From positions 79,957,601 to 80,021,600 of the forward strand of contig NC_072894.1 in the NCBI RefSeq assembly GCF_027943255.1: a stretch of DNA of 64,000 nucleotides, given 5' to 3'. Positions 19,701 to 30,700 of this stretch are shown here, in pieces. The notes under the pieces were generated by a model. The model was not told the DNA's origin and searched no databases. It was given only the letters and a program-made list of their open reading frames with translations. Within the stretch, counting starts at the first letter, position 1, and each line of letters begins with the position of its first letter. The translations under genes were made by a program, and so were the position numbers. Source of the DNA: Anastrepha obliqua. Its lineage: Eukaryota > Arthropoda > Insecta > Diptera > Tephritidae.

Positions 19701-20389
19701 ATGGAGAGACTTACGCCTCGACAACGGGAAAAGTGTTCATCGCACGCTCATGCCAACTTATGGAGTATATAACCGTTCAGCGATGAGGCTAATTTTTGGC
19801 TTAATGCCTACGTCAATAAGCAAATTTGCCGTATTTGGGCTGAAGAGCAACCCGAAGTCATTCAAGAACAGCCATTCGATTCGTTGAAAGCAACCGTTTG
19901 GGGCGGCCTATGCGCTATAGGAATCATCGGCCCATATTTTTTTAAAAACAAAACTGGCGCCAATGTAACTGGGAATGGCGTACGCTATCGCGCCATGATA
20001 AACGACTTTTTGATGCCGGAAATTGAAGCCCATGGTCTCCAGAACATTTGCTTCCAACAAGATGGTGTTACTTGCCATACAGCCCGAGAAACAGTTGATT
20101 TACCACGTCGTCGCGTCGGTGTGCAATTTATCTCTCGTGTCGGACCAGTGAAGTGGCCACCAAGATCGTGTGATATCATACCTTTCGACTTTTATTTGTG
20201 TGTTGTGTAAAGTCTAAATACTTTGTGAATAAACTGGCTTCGATTGAGGCATTGGAGGCCAACATTACTAAAGTTATTGACGAAATACCGGTCGAAGTCC
20301 TCCGCGAGTCATGCAAAATTAGTGTTTATAGATGGCCGAGTTGGCGCAGTTGCGGTCAACATTTGAAAGGGATTAGCTTTCAAAAATAA
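19701..20389 (+). pseudogene. DD41D (rosa-type) mariner-like transposase relic, internally deleted
   Basis: ATG at 19701 begins MERLTPRQREKCSSHAHANL, then a deletion joins to FSDEANFWLNAYVNKQICRI with a stop between. The catalytic part is readable: VNGERYR-like VTGNGVRYRAMINDF, CFQQDGVTCHTAR (Asp) and WPPRSCDIIPFDFYL (Asp). Forty-one residues lie between these two Asp, the DD41D spacing of the rosa-type group first reported from a Ceratitis fruit fly. A stop at 20208-20210 needs a frame change to reach KSKYFVNKLASIEALEANIT and the end QHLKGISFQK. Terminal repeats not identified. Confidence 0.8.
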
Positions 20390-20489
20390 ATGCCAAGAAT
20401 GGTTCTACACAAAAGTAATAAAGATTTCGCAATCAATTTGAGTTTTTGTTGTTTTACTTCAATTTAAAATTCGATACTGGCAAGTAGAA

Positions 20490-21030
20490 ATTTTTTTTTT
20501 TTTAATATTTCTTCTACATCACACTTTTGGGATCTGGTCTCCATACTCCGTGCCACTCGCTGGAGAAGTAATGTCGGTATGTCATCAACCTCGCAAAGGA
20601 TGCTTGCTTTTAATGCTGAGATGGTCGCTGGGTTTGTTTCACAGACTTTAGTTTTGAGATAACCCGCAGAAAAATGTTGATAGGAGTAAGAAATAGCTTA
20701 TCAAAAAAACACGCTCCTTCTGGCCGTTTGCGACGTGGCGCCATTTTGCTGACACCTTGCGTGTGTACTGAAGGAAGGGTGTTCTCTCATTATTGGCATG
20801 CGCCGATAAAAGACACCGTCCACACAAATTGCTTGTCCTCTACGATCTTCAACAACAACACACACCAACCCGTCAGTTTGAGATAGTGAAGTAGCAGTGA
20901 ACTCTCTAATGATGGGTTTTGTCTTTTAGGTGATCAAAAACACTTCCGTTTCAATGAAAATGGGCTTCATCAATCCAAAATATAGTTGTTACTGTACGAA
21001 ATCGCTCCAACATTGTCTCACAAAAATTGT
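20490..21030 (-). pseudogene. Second DD41D-type transposase relic, opposite strand
   Basis: On the minus strand: IFWIDEAHFH near 21000 (first Asp region), EDRRGQAICVDGVFYRRM, then QQNGATSQTARRS where the second catalytic Asp is Asn, then ETNPATISALKASILCEVDD near 20600 (the SIEALE..I..I helix). The WPPRSxDLTPLDY block is missing. It is tail-to-tail with the relic at 19701-20389 but too diverged to be a recent palindromic duplication. Confidence 0.65.
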
Positions 21031-21159
21031 TGAGCAAATTGTAAAATTTAAATTTTGATGGAGTGAAGTCTAAAATCCATTCTCAATATCAAACCTTTAC
21101 TTGACTCTTTATTTTTATCGTTATTTCATCGGGCATTAATATAAACTTTAATTACTGGG

Positions 21160-22018
21160 TCGTTGTACGTCTGCAGAAACAAGCGAATCAGTGATTCAGT
21201 TCTTTAAAAATGGCAATTCGCAGAAAAAGATAGCAAAGAATGTGAATTTAAGCACCTTAACAATTTATTGCATAATACAAAGCTTTGTCCGTGAAAATAG
21301 AGTGGCTCACAAAGATCGCGATGCCCCAAATAAACTTATTACAGATGCTAACGAAAGATGAATATTGAAGAGAATCAAGAAAGATGCAACCATAAGTGCA
21401 TCAGCATTGATGAAAGGAGTTCTATTGATACTCGGAATGTTAACTAATCCGAAAACTATAAGCAAAATTATGCGTAATGCCGATTTTCATGGAAGAGTAC
21501 TTCGAGACAAAGCATTTACTGGTAGGCGAAATATGAAGTTTGCTAAAAGTGAAGTTAATAAAGACGAAACCTTTGGAAGAGACGTTATTTTTGCTGTTGA
21601 AAGCAAATTAAATCTTCTTGGTCCCTAAGACGTTTATTTGGCGTCAACATAATTCAGAGATCCAGCCAAATAACCTGCGACGAACTGCAAAACACAGTGT
21701 AGGTCACATTATGGTTTGTGATTGTATGTCATCAGCAGGTGTCGGAAACTTAGCTTTACAAGTCTGCTTCTTTAAATTTATTGAAAAATAATTTGTTGCA
21801 AACTGCTGAAAAATAATTTATTGCAAACTGCTGAAAAATAGCATTTTCGGTATATTTTTCGATTAAATCAAGACAACGACTCGAACACAAATCAAATATT
21901 GTTCAATCATGGTATGTCTGGAACTGTCCCCATGTGGTTGAAAAGCTAGCAGAATCACCTGATTTCAATGAAATTCAGAATTTATGGAGTAGTTTGAGTG
22001 CAACCACGAAAACATCTA
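21160..22018 (+). pseudogene. Tc1-family transposase relic
   Basis: Reads SAETSESVIQFFKNGNSQKK (first helix-turn-helix), AKNVNLSTLTIYCII, then GRRNMKFAKSEVNKD, FGRDVIFAVESKLNLLGP (catalytic DES mutated to VES), MVCDCMSSAGVGNLA-like words in another frame, DNDSNTNQI and SPDFNEIQNLWSSL (third acidic residue, Glu, of a DD34E end). Many stops and shifts. The reading breaks at TA 22017-22018, where the DD37D element at 22019 begins. Confidence 0.7.
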
Positions 22019-23178
22019 CAGGGTCCGGCACTCGAAGTATAACCAACTTCAAACCGCTCGACCAACAGATACACGGGTATCAGCTATCTGTTAGTTGGCT
22101 AAATGACAATCCAGAGTATTGTTTACAAGCGCGCGGAAGCATTTTTTAGAGAGTAAATGCGAAAAAAGAAAATCAGTAAGGGATTTCAAACGTAATAGTG
22201 CTGGTAGCATCGCGAAACGTCATGGAGGTGGTCATCAAGAGACTGCAATGTCACGTGAAATGGTTCAAAAAGTGAAGTAGCGACTTGAGCGAAATCCCCG
22301 ACGAAGTGCCAATCAAATGACGAAAGAACTGAAAAAATCTGACCGTAGCACCACCTGATCGCCACTTGCTAAAAAATGACCTCAAAGACATGCCTTACAT
22401 GATCCAAAGGGCGCATGATCTCACACCAAAGCAGCACCAAGTCAGACTTGAGAGAGCTTCGCTTGGCCGAAAGCGGTAAATTTCCGGACATTGTGTTTTC
22501 TGACGTAAGCTCCCAAACCGATAGGGTTTATTTGACCTACTGTTCATACAAGAATTTGAGTCATCAATCGGCCACCAGAAGCCAGCACCCGCCACAGGTA
22601 ACGGTTTGGATGCTGTAACCGCAGATGAGTGCTCTCCAATCGTTTTCATCGAGCCTGACGTCAAGGTAAATTCGAAATATTATCGGGAAAGTATTCTGGA
22701 GGTTGCTTTGAAGCTGTGGGCAGATAAACATTTCGGTGGCAGACCATGAACGCTTCAACAGGACTCGGCACCGTCTCACAAAGCTCAAGTAAACCAAGAA
22801 TGACTAAAAAACAATGCACCAAATAACGCCCACACAATGACTCTCAAATTCATCAGACGCGAATCCGATGGACTGTTCTCTTTAGGCCGTTTCGGAGAGC
22901 AACGTCCGAAATAAAAGATTCACCAGTCTCGAGGCGCTGAACGATTGTACGCGAGAGGGACAAAATACCTGCAAGTCACATTCGGGCAGCTTGCGATTCG
23001 TTTCTGGACCGCCTTAAGGCTATAGTCAAGGTAAAAGGTGGTCATATCGAGCAAAAGTAAACTGATTTTTAATTTTGTATTATTTTCACACATTTTTTAA
23101 TTTGAATTGAATAAAAGTAATTTTCCAAACTAAATTTAAAGCCTTTTTAATTGGTTACACTTCGATCTCCGGACACTG
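22019..23178 (+). mobile_element. DD37D (maT-like) element with inverted repeats, decayed
   Basis: Starts CAGGGTCCGGCACTCGAAGT (22019) and ends as its inverse ACTTCGATCTCCGGACACTG (23178), about 30 bp of imperfect inverted repeat, flanked by TA. Transposase pieces in order: RLERNPRRSANQMTKELKKS, RAHDLTPKQHQVRLERA, FSDVSSQTDRVYL, ATRSQHPPQVTVWM, DSAPSHKAQVNQE (TTDSAPS in a shifted frame) and DANPMD, then FTSLEALNDC and SIRAACDS-like end, giving DD37D spacing in the family. At least seven frame breaks. It interrupts the Tc1 relic. Confidence 0.8.
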
Positions 23179-24765
23179 TATAACGAAAATATCGAGCGTT
23201 ATAAAGGAGACTTTTCGAAATGGACATGTTTACTAAAAATAACAATAATTTCTAAATAGTCAAACCGAATTCATCGAACATTTTTTTTTTGTATTTTCTT
23301 AACTTGTGAATTTTTGGCTTTCTTCGCGTTATATAACTACTTTGTCCGGTTGTGTGTTGGTGCGGTGTGTAAAAGTTTAACTTGCATGTACTGTTATTAA
23401 CGGCTTTGAAACAAAGATAAATGAAGTAGCAGTGATTTCTGAATTTTCACTAAATATATACCCAAATTCTACAAAGCCACCAGTTTTAAACTTCAAAAAA
23501 CAGGTAAATTTTTTTAATTCAACGTCCTCAAGTCAACTTTTAAACCCGCCCACGATTCTATTTTTGCCCACATTTTGTATAGAAGAGAAGTATTATGCTA
23601 TGCGAAGGTTTAGATACCACTTTTACATGACTAGTTAGTTTATTGAACGAGATTCGATAAATAATCCTAGAAAGTGCAGCTTAAAAATTTAAGCAATCCA
23701 ATCAATATTTAAGTCGCAATCATCGCATTGAAAAATGAAAATTTAGTTTTTTTTTTCAAATACTTTCTAGTTTCTAGTTGTGTTGCAGTCAAATCTGTAT
23801 TACAGTAGCCTTGATGACTTCAGGCTTAGTGGACAGTGCCGATCAGTTTGCGGGCTGGCAGATGTCATAACACTTTGGCATTACAAAAACTTTGTCCATT
23901 AGGAAAATTCATGTTATTCATGTTGCCACCCATGCACCAGCAGCTGTTCTGTTGTCACCACCAATGCCAAAATGGAAATAGGACAATCAATCCCGGACTA
24001 CTTTGTAAATCTATGAATTTCGGGATTTTAAAGAAAAAATCTCAAAAGATCGGGTATTTTCGGATTTCGTTTCTATTATTTTTTTCTGATTTTGAGTGAA
24101 GTTTACAGCCCAATGCTTCAGTTTGCCGTGGTAATACTGTACTCTGGTAGCAAGACAATTGGGAAGAATAGCAAATTGCATAATACAGTAGTTATACACC
24201 ACGAATTAGTTCAACGGAAGTAGTTGAAGCAGTTGAATTTTCTTGGAAAAGGATTCAATTTTAAAAACATGACCAAGATCCACGCGCTACACTAAGATCC
24301 TACACCATCGATGGTAATTTACGCGATTTTGAACTTCCTCCTGGAAAGCCTGCGTGTCAAACAAACTGCAATACGTGCGGCAAATCAACCGAACATTCTA
24401 TGAAAATAAGACAAATATGAGTTCATTCATTGAAGAATGAAGGTCCAGTTTCTGGAGCTTCGTAGACTGGTTAATTGTTCACTACCCAACGTAGCACTGA
24501 AGACAACCTTCACATTCCTCCTCAACAGAAAAGCAAGAAAGCGTAGCTGTTAGAAGAGCCAATGCTATTCATGGATGCACAGCTGGCTCGAAGCGCTGGT
24601 GACGTTGTGCCCATCTATTTGAATGGAAGACTTGAGTAGTAATTTTTGTTTAGTTGGAATTTGACGACGCTTGACGACTAATAATTACTCCAATTTTTAG
24701 TCGAATCGGTTTGTTAAACGTAGTGATTTAGCCAAACAAAAAAGGCGATCTTGAAGAAAACATCA
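23179..24765. other. No gene seen
   Basis: Possible residual Tc1 sequence just after 23180, then AT-rich DNA with no recognised frame. The segment 24330-24640 has a few open stretches without recognisable content. Confidence 0.45.
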
Positions 24766-24976
24766 ACTGTGGAGAAAATTGAGTTTCGTAACGCGCTTGA
24801 GTTCTTGACTAAGCAAAGAATAAAACCAAAAATAATTATGAAAGACATGGGCAGCTATTTTGGGACTCTTTCCTCAGGGACTCAGAAAAGCCATGATTTA
24901 TGGGTGATATAGTCTATTCAAGCCCACCAGAGAGTCAATTAAAGACGATCAGCGCTCAGGCCGACCTATTTGCGGA
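24766..24976 (+). pseudogene. Mariner transposase N-terminal relic
   Basis: Reads TVEKIEFRNALEFLTKQRIK then PKIIMKDMGSYFG, the first helix-turn-helix of a mariner transposase, and after a stop and frame change FKPTRESIKDDQRSGRP, the conserved FKRGRESIEDDERSGRP box. No catalytic domain follows in register. Confidence 0.75.
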
Positions 24977-25424
24977 ATGTATTTATGTACATGCCAAAAA
25001 CTGTATAAATAATTTTTATTTTCAAGTAATACGAAAGAACTGAGCAGCTTTTATTCGACGCAACCACTTTTTTTCAGTGAAAGGCCAATTGCACTCGGCG
25101 ATTTCTAATATACGGGGAACAAACATTTTTCTTCGATTTTAGATGTGAAAGTGTATATTTTAACAGTATCTTCTGATACATAAATTGTTGCAAAACGTCG
25201 CTTTTTAAGAAAAGTTTCAAAAATTCTAATATTATGTGCGCAACCAAGTTCCCGCTGTTTGTCAATAGATGCAGTGTGTACTAGTCGATTCTAACATAAC
25301 CTAAACGTCGGAAACCAAGCTTAGACATATGGTAAACAAACTGCGTCGACACATTAGTGATTTTGTTTTGGTATCATAGACTTTCGGTTTTGTGAAAATT
25401 TCTGATTTTGAGGATCAATGAGGA

Positions 25425-25640
25425 TCCGTGTCAAATGCAAGAATGGCTTGATCCGTGGATAGCCTCAAAAGATGAACAGTTTTACTGCGACGGTATACGA
25501 GATCTACAGAAAGATGGGAGACGGTAATAGCCAGCGATGGGCAACACTTTCAATGACTCACTTGTAATCATTTTTTCTGAACAAAGTTGTATTTTCATCA
25601 AAAAACAGCGAGAACTAAGTTGTGCACCTAATACAAACGT
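25425..25640 (+). pseudogene. Mariner transposase C-terminal relic with 3' end
   Basis: Reads QEWLDPWIASKDEQFYCDGI, then after one frame change RWETVIASDGQHFQ and stop (about 25551), the conserved end of a mellifera-type transposase. About 80 bp downstream, CGAGAACTAAGTTGTGCACCTA resembles an inverted mariner terminus; the TGTGCACCTAATAC word is duplicated at 25620-25650. It probably belongs to a different copy from 24766-24976, since the two ends are of different mariner types. Confidence 0.65.
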
Positions 25641-25979
25641 GCACCTAATACAAATTCCAAAACTAATTTCAAGACATTTTTTATACTCACATATCGAAAA
25701 ACAGCCCATCGGTAAAGATTGGTTTAAATTATAAGTCTGGCCAACTTGGAAAATATAGTCTCGAGAAAAACTTGTTTCAAGTTGCCTTAATGTCGTATTG
25801 ATCACAAAAGACGGATGAGAAGAGCTGCGCCAAAATTCAAAAGACATGGTACTAAATTAATACTCCATTGTTTTTTTTTATTTAATACAAAAACAAACAA
25901 AAAAGTATTTTGAATCATGGAAATCGTTATTTTGACCTTTACGCGGTTCGTTATTTGTCTGTTTGTATACAGCAACTGT

Positions 25980-26300
25980 CTAGATCACAAATGTCAAATA
26001 TGATTGGCGTACGGCGATTTTTGCAAAAATTATAAATCTTCCTAACCCTGTCGGACTGATGACGGGCCACTTTCTATGGGTAAAGCACATGGAAAAGGTG
26101 GGCATCTCAGACAGTGCACTCTGCCCAGCATGTAGAGAGGAAGATGAGACGGCGGACAACTTTCTGTGCCTCGGCCGCGCCTTCGCTTGAATCAGGCCTG
26201 AGGTCTTTGGCACTGATGTTGTAAGAAGCGACCTCCTTGGCCTCTTGACACCATAAGATCTACTCAAATTTCTTCGGAGGTCGAGTAGATTTAAAGAAAA
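25980..26300 (+). pseudogene. LINE C-terminal zinc-finger relic
   Basis: One frame reads NLPNPVGLMTGHFLWVKHME then KVGISDSALCPACREEDETA, DNFLCLGRAFA and, after a stop, IRPEVFGTDVVRSDLLGLL. This is the LLTGHxxL...C..C..E.ET..H.L..CP tail downstream of RNase H in jockey/I/R1-type LINEs. The His-Cys pair is partly lost (CLGRAF for CPAF). Confidence 0.75.
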
Positions 26301-26520
26301 TTAAAAAGATAATCCGAGTGCAGTACAGTGGATTTAATTGTGTCTGAGAGCTGTACTTGCTAATCTGTCTTGACAAAAAAAAAACCTGACGGAGGTTTGC
26401 ATCACCTTTTATAAATTTTTAGACATTTTTGCTACGTTAGACCTTTAACATCTTTGAGATATTAAGGATTCTCTTTAGAGTAGATAATAACGAAAAGCAA
26501 ATATTATTCCCTATTAAATT

Positions 26521-26904
26521 TCACATTCCTTCCTTATCATTCTCAAAATTGTTGACTTTTCTTTGCTCCATTTCAGCAGTGACGACTTTCATTACGCAGA
26601 GGTGCCGATAGTCGGGATGCTGCATCACGGTATTAGATGCTCTACAAGTGACTGTTGTTGTTACAGTTTTTAGTGCGAAAATTCCCAGCTTGGGAAACGA
26701 TTCACGAGCGTTGAATAGCGTGTGAATATACCAGGGGATGTCGCGATTAGGACAAGAGTGGTAAGCTGTGAAAACTCTCATTGTGTAGGCATTTTGTAGA
26801 TGGAAATTCACAAATTTTTGATACTTCAACTCGCGACATCGTAAGTGCAAATGTTCGCATAAGTATGTAAGTAAGTATGCGCAAAGTATGTACATAGAAG
26901 CCAT
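26521..26904 (-). other. Unassigned open frame, 127 residues
   Basis: ATG-less or atypical start near 26904, running to a stop at 26521. The middle (HLQNAYTMRVFTAYHSCPNR, FNARESFPKLGIFALKTVTT) has mixed composition rather than low complexity, but I recognise no domain. It may be chance or a fragment of an unknown element. No splice or promoter evidence. Confidence 0.2.
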
Positions 26905-26935
26905 GTGGACTAACTTTTCTTACTTCAGCTCATTC

Positions 26936-26992
26936 AGCTCACTCATGCTTTGGATAATTTAGTCGAGTGGCGAGTTTCACAAATTTTTCAAT
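26936..26992. repeat. Direct repeat, copy 1 of 2
   Basis: CAGCTCACTCATGC ... GTCGAGTGGCGAGTTTCAC ... matches 27862-27919 in the same orientation, about 930 bp apart. Confidence 0.7.
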
Positions 26993-27861
26993 TTTCTTAA
27001 ATTTAAAATATACTATGTATTTTACTACAGTCGCCCCACACTTGCACGATTTTCCCTTTTCATTTGCTGTTTACTTGCGTTATGCGCTGTAGAGTTTGAA
27101 TTTTTTTTTTTTTGGTGCATATAATCAAAAAGTTTTTTGTACAAAATAAAATTTGTTCTACTCAATTTGCCACGTTTATAGTTTTGTGAACTGCAGTTAC
27201 CATTACGCATTCTTCTACAATGCCAGCTCTCTAGCCACCACTTTTCCGGAGTACGTTTGCGTTAGTAAAATTTTGTCAAAATTTGCTTTTCAACTTTTGG
27301 CGCGCATGTAAATTTTCCGAACCCACTTCCACTCATACCAATGTGCCCGTCTGGCACTTAGATCGTTTAAAGCTATTGTTGCGTAAAGTTTACTGTAATC
27401 GCCCGTGTATATACATACATACGTATATACTCAGATACTTACATACATAGTTTTTGTTTGAAGTGCTCAAGCGACGCATAGAATTCTTCCAGCATTACAG
27501 ATTTGTTGTGTTACATTGCACAAAATTAACTTAACTTTTTTTCTGTTTCTTGTTTTTTTCCAAAAATTGTGTTATGTTGTAAAGTTTGTAGTTTCCTAAC
27601 CTAACTTTTGTTAGAAAATTGTTATGGTTTGCTCTTTGGTTATGTCACCTTGACACTTTCGTTAGAGAATTTAAGCGTTTACGGACCCTTATTCCTAATA
27701 ACAATGTTTGAAACTTACAGCCACTTAAGTGCTTGCAATTTAGTCGGATAATTTCTTAATTTAGCGAAAAATGTATTTAGTGACGTAAAAGCTTTCGATT
27801 ATGAAGATATTTACATTCTGCTGAGCAAGTGAGATAAGTTTCTAATATTTATTTATTAACC

Positions 27862-27919
27862 CAGCTCACAAATGCTTTTGATGATTTGATCGAGTGGCGA
27901 ATTTCACAAATTTTTCCAA
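27862..27919. repeat. Direct repeat, copy 2 of 2
   Basis: CAGCTCACAAATGC ... ATCGAGTGGCGAATTTCAC ...; partner of 26936-26992. Confidence 0.7.
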
Positions 27920-28075
27920 ACGCAGTTGAATACCAGAAAATGGTCGCATTTTGATAATCTTTTCCTTTTTCGGAGTAATTTAATCTGTTTTAAAAAGATA
28001 ACCACACAGAGTGAAGACGAAGAAGAGAAGAAGAGAAAAATTCAAGACAAAACCAAAGAAAAAAAATAATGGACT

Positions 28076-28260
28076 AAGTTGTTGTTGTTGTTGTTGTAGA
28101 GGTTTGGTTGACCTGGCTGGCTGAAGGCCATCACATAGTCCTATTGATATGATGAGGACAAATAATACAAATTTTGGCGAAATTATAGCCACCTTTAGAC
28201 CCCCTCTCCCAGGTAGTGCTGTGCGGGGGCCATCATAACTCTGTGCTTGTTCATTTGAAA
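28076..28260. repeat. (GTT)n microsatellite with adjoining dispersed-repeat-like segment
   Basis: GTTGTTGTTGTTGTTGTTG at 28078-28096 is followed by TTGACCTGGCTGGCTGAAGG and GCTGTGCGGGGGCCATC. The GC-richer tail stands out from its surroundings and looks like part of a dispersed repeat, but no second copy is in the window. Confidence 0.5.
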
Positions 28261-28389
28261 CCAATTAAACGGAGAAGCTCCTAGTAGATCTAGAAATAGA
28301 AGTACTGTGGCTAATCTAGAAATTAATCGGAGGTATTTGTTATTTTTTGGACTTTTAATAAGCTAAAATGTTTGTTACAAAAAATATAA

Positions 28390-28955
28390 GTTCTCAAGAA
28401 ACACCTGAAATTTCACGGAAAACACTACAAATTTGCGTTGCGAAAAAACTCGCGGTTTCCAAACTAAAAAATTTTGTTCCAAAAAAATTAAGGTCTCCAA
28501 AACAAACACTAAGTAGCGGCTCCTAAACACTGACACTCGAATTTTCAGGAAAAAAATTGTGACAAGAAAATCGGAGTTTTCAAAATAACAAAAAAATACT
28601 AAATGGCGGCTTCTAAGCGCTTACACCGGAATTTTTCAGAAAGAATATAAATTGTTTGTTACAAACAATCGAAGTTTTCAAAAAAACAAGAATATGCTTT
28701 TAAACGATTACACCGAAAAAAGTAAAATTTGTGTTAGAAAAAATCAAAACTAGAACTCAATGGGAGCTTATTAATGCTTACACTGGAACTTTTAAGAAAA
28801 AATATTTTTATTACAAAAAAATCGAAGTTTAAAACGAAGCAACTAAATTTCAATTTATAAACACTTACATACACCAGAATTGTGAAGAAAATATAATAAC
28901 ATTCTTTATTATTAGAAAAAAATGGAAGTTTTCAACAAAAAAATCCTTGGATCAA
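28390..28955. repeat. Diverged tandem repeat, ~90 bp period, about six units
   Basis: CTAAGTAGCGGCTCCTAAAC at 28509 recurs as CTAAATGGCGGCTTCTAAGC at 28599; later units keep only AACGATTACACCG (28702), TTAATGCTTACACTGGAA (28770) and ATAAACACTTACATACACCA (28856). Each has a CGAAGTTTTCAAAA-type segment between. Strongly decayed satellite-like array, no coding role seen. Confidence 0.7.
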
Positions 28956-29168
28956 AAGAATTTTTTCATATAAGAAAAAGAACATTTCTTGTGTTTGGGA
29001 AAAACGATTTCTTTTATTAAAAACAGTCTCATTTCAATTCAATGCAAAGACGTATATGGAATGCAGCCAGAGATTGCTAACATTCAATGCTCCAACGATT
29101 ATCATGGCTCTCCGTCTTCAAACCCACAGCCTCACATAAATAAATATATGTGTGAAAAAAATATCCTA

Positions 29169-29180
29169 CGAGTGTGATCA
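29169..29180. repeat. Left target-site duplication of SINE
   Basis: CGAGTGTGATCA, identical to 29471-29482. Confidence 0.9.
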
Positions 29181-29470
29181 TATATATATATACACCCATT
29201 TTAGGTGTTTGGCCGAGCTTCACCTCCTACTTGTGGTGTGCGTCTTGATGTTGTTCCTACAGTTTCGGGCCGACTCCGAACGGAAGATATTTTTATGAGG
29301 AGCTTTTTCATGGCAGAAATAAACTCGGAGGTTTGCCATTACCTGCCGAGGGGCGACCGCTATTAGAAAAATGTGTTTCTTAATTTTGCTTTCAGCGAGA
29401 TTCGAACCAACGTTCTCTCTGTGAATTTCGAATGGTAATCACGCACCAACCCATTCGGCTACGGCGGCCG
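29181..29470 (-). mobile_element. tRNA-derived SINE, complete copy (~290 bp)
   Basis: On the minus strand it begins GGCCGCCGTAGCCGAATGGG, an A-box-bearing tRNA-like head (A box within 29441-29464), with a B box GGTTCGAATCTCG at 29396-29408. These are the internal RNA polymerase III promoter boxes. The body contains GGTAATGGCAAACCTCCGAG and TCCGTTCGGAGTCGGCC, and the 3' end is a (TA)n tail at 29181-29192. Perfect 12 bp target duplications flank it. Related copies: 62714-62986 (complete), 35268-35305 (head only) and 45187-45255 (internal piece). Confidence 0.9.
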
Positions 29471-29482
29471 CGAGTGTGATCA
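29471..29482. repeat. Right target-site duplication of SINE
   Basis: CGAGTGTGATCA, identical to 29169-29180. Confidence 0.9.
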
Positions 29483-30130
29483 CTGTTACATATATACTCC
29501 CAATACATTTTAAATGGCCTTTCGAGCCGAATTACGAATGTTTGCTGAAATTAGCTACTTTGGTCTGGCCTTTTTAGCTATATTAAATAGAGCTACTTCT
29601 ACGATTCTCAGAGTTCCATAGTTAAATAAGAAACAAATAAATTGCCAAAATTAGACAATAAGGTCATGCGCTATAGTTGAACGTAGGCTCGTTGAGGTGA
29701 GGTTAGTTAAGATTAACTGAGCTGGATTCAGATAAGATCAATCGAGGTGAGCTTAGCTTAGGTGTGGCGTTTTGAGTTTATCGATCTGCCAAGGAAAATA
29801 AAACTCAAACACTAATTTTTATTTCTGCGAGAAAAAATAACACTAAAGAAATAAATTTTATGTACTATCGCTAATTAGAATTAAACTAAAAAAATAAACA
29901 TAAAATTTGATGAAAAAGTTAAAACCTAAAAAATAATGTCATTTCCGATCAAAAAACAATAATTCACAAAATAGCCATTATTTCTGAACGACAAAACAAC
30001 ACTCAAAAAATTTGCTTTATTTTTGATCAAACAAGTATAATTCGAAATTTGATAAAACTTTCTGAGCGATTTATTATTATTATTGATTGGAAAATTAAGA
30101 ATCTAACTAATGATTAAATCTATATTTCCC
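29483..30130. other. No gene seen
   Basis: AT-rich. 29680-29765 has a run of GAGGTGAGxTTAG-type words (short imperfect repeats). 29830-30090 is rich in A-runs and AAAAAAT words. Nothing codes. Confidence 0.5.
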
Positions 30131-30700
30131 TGCCTAGAACTGAAGATTAGCTTTAAATAAGTTCGAAATCATTTGCGTAAAGCTGGGCTCAAGAAGAAGC
30201 TCGATATATGAGTGGCTCGAGGCGAATTGACGACAAAGAACATTTTGTACCGAATGAACGAATTGGCTTTTGTGGTGAAAAGATACAAAGTCGACACATT
30301 TTTGAAGCGAATGGTAACTGAAATACGTACGAGAGTCAAAGCCCAAAAACCTAGTGGTAAAATTGGGATGACCATGAACAAGCGATGGCCAAACAATGGT
30401 AAAGAAAGTTTTATTGTGAATTTGGTGGAATTGAAAGCATTTGAAAGCTCATTCACTCTGAGCTACTCTCATTCTAACAAATACCAACATTTGGATCTTA
30501 ACTGTCAACAGTTGTTCAGACTAAGGTAAGCCATCGGCCAGAAACGGACAGCTCTTGCGAATGGGAAGGCTGTTATTTTTCATACAGACAACACCGTCAG
30601 AAGTTTCTAGAGTTTGAATGGCTGATTCTATAGCCCAGACCTGATACCAAGCGATTTACTTCTTCAATCTCAAAAATATTTTCCCTAGTATTGCTTTTGA
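30131..30700 (+). pseudogene. Mariner transposase relic
   Basis: Reads NHLRKAGLKKKLDI, ELTTKNILYRMNELAFVVKR, FLKRMVT (start of the TGDEKW motif, which is lost), then in other frames RNGQLLRMGRL, IFHTDNTVRSF (second Asp) and YSPDLIPSDYFFFNLKNI (third Asp). Order and content match a mariner of the type with VPHELTxKNLxDRI. Multiple frame breaks. Confidence 0.75.

Larger units (their letters stand above)
26301..28075. other. No recognised gene; one unassigned minus-strand frame and a diverged direct repeat
   Basis: 26521-26904 (minus) is open for 127 residues without recognisable motifs. A 57 bp segment at 26936-26992 recurs with about six differences at 27862-27919. Otherwise AT-rich with (CATA)n at 27408-27450. 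Confidence 0.5.

Noticed and set aside
29441..29464. Functional tRNA gene
   Set aside because: A and B boxes are present but the sequence does not fold to a tRNA by eye and continues into a SINE body with target duplications.
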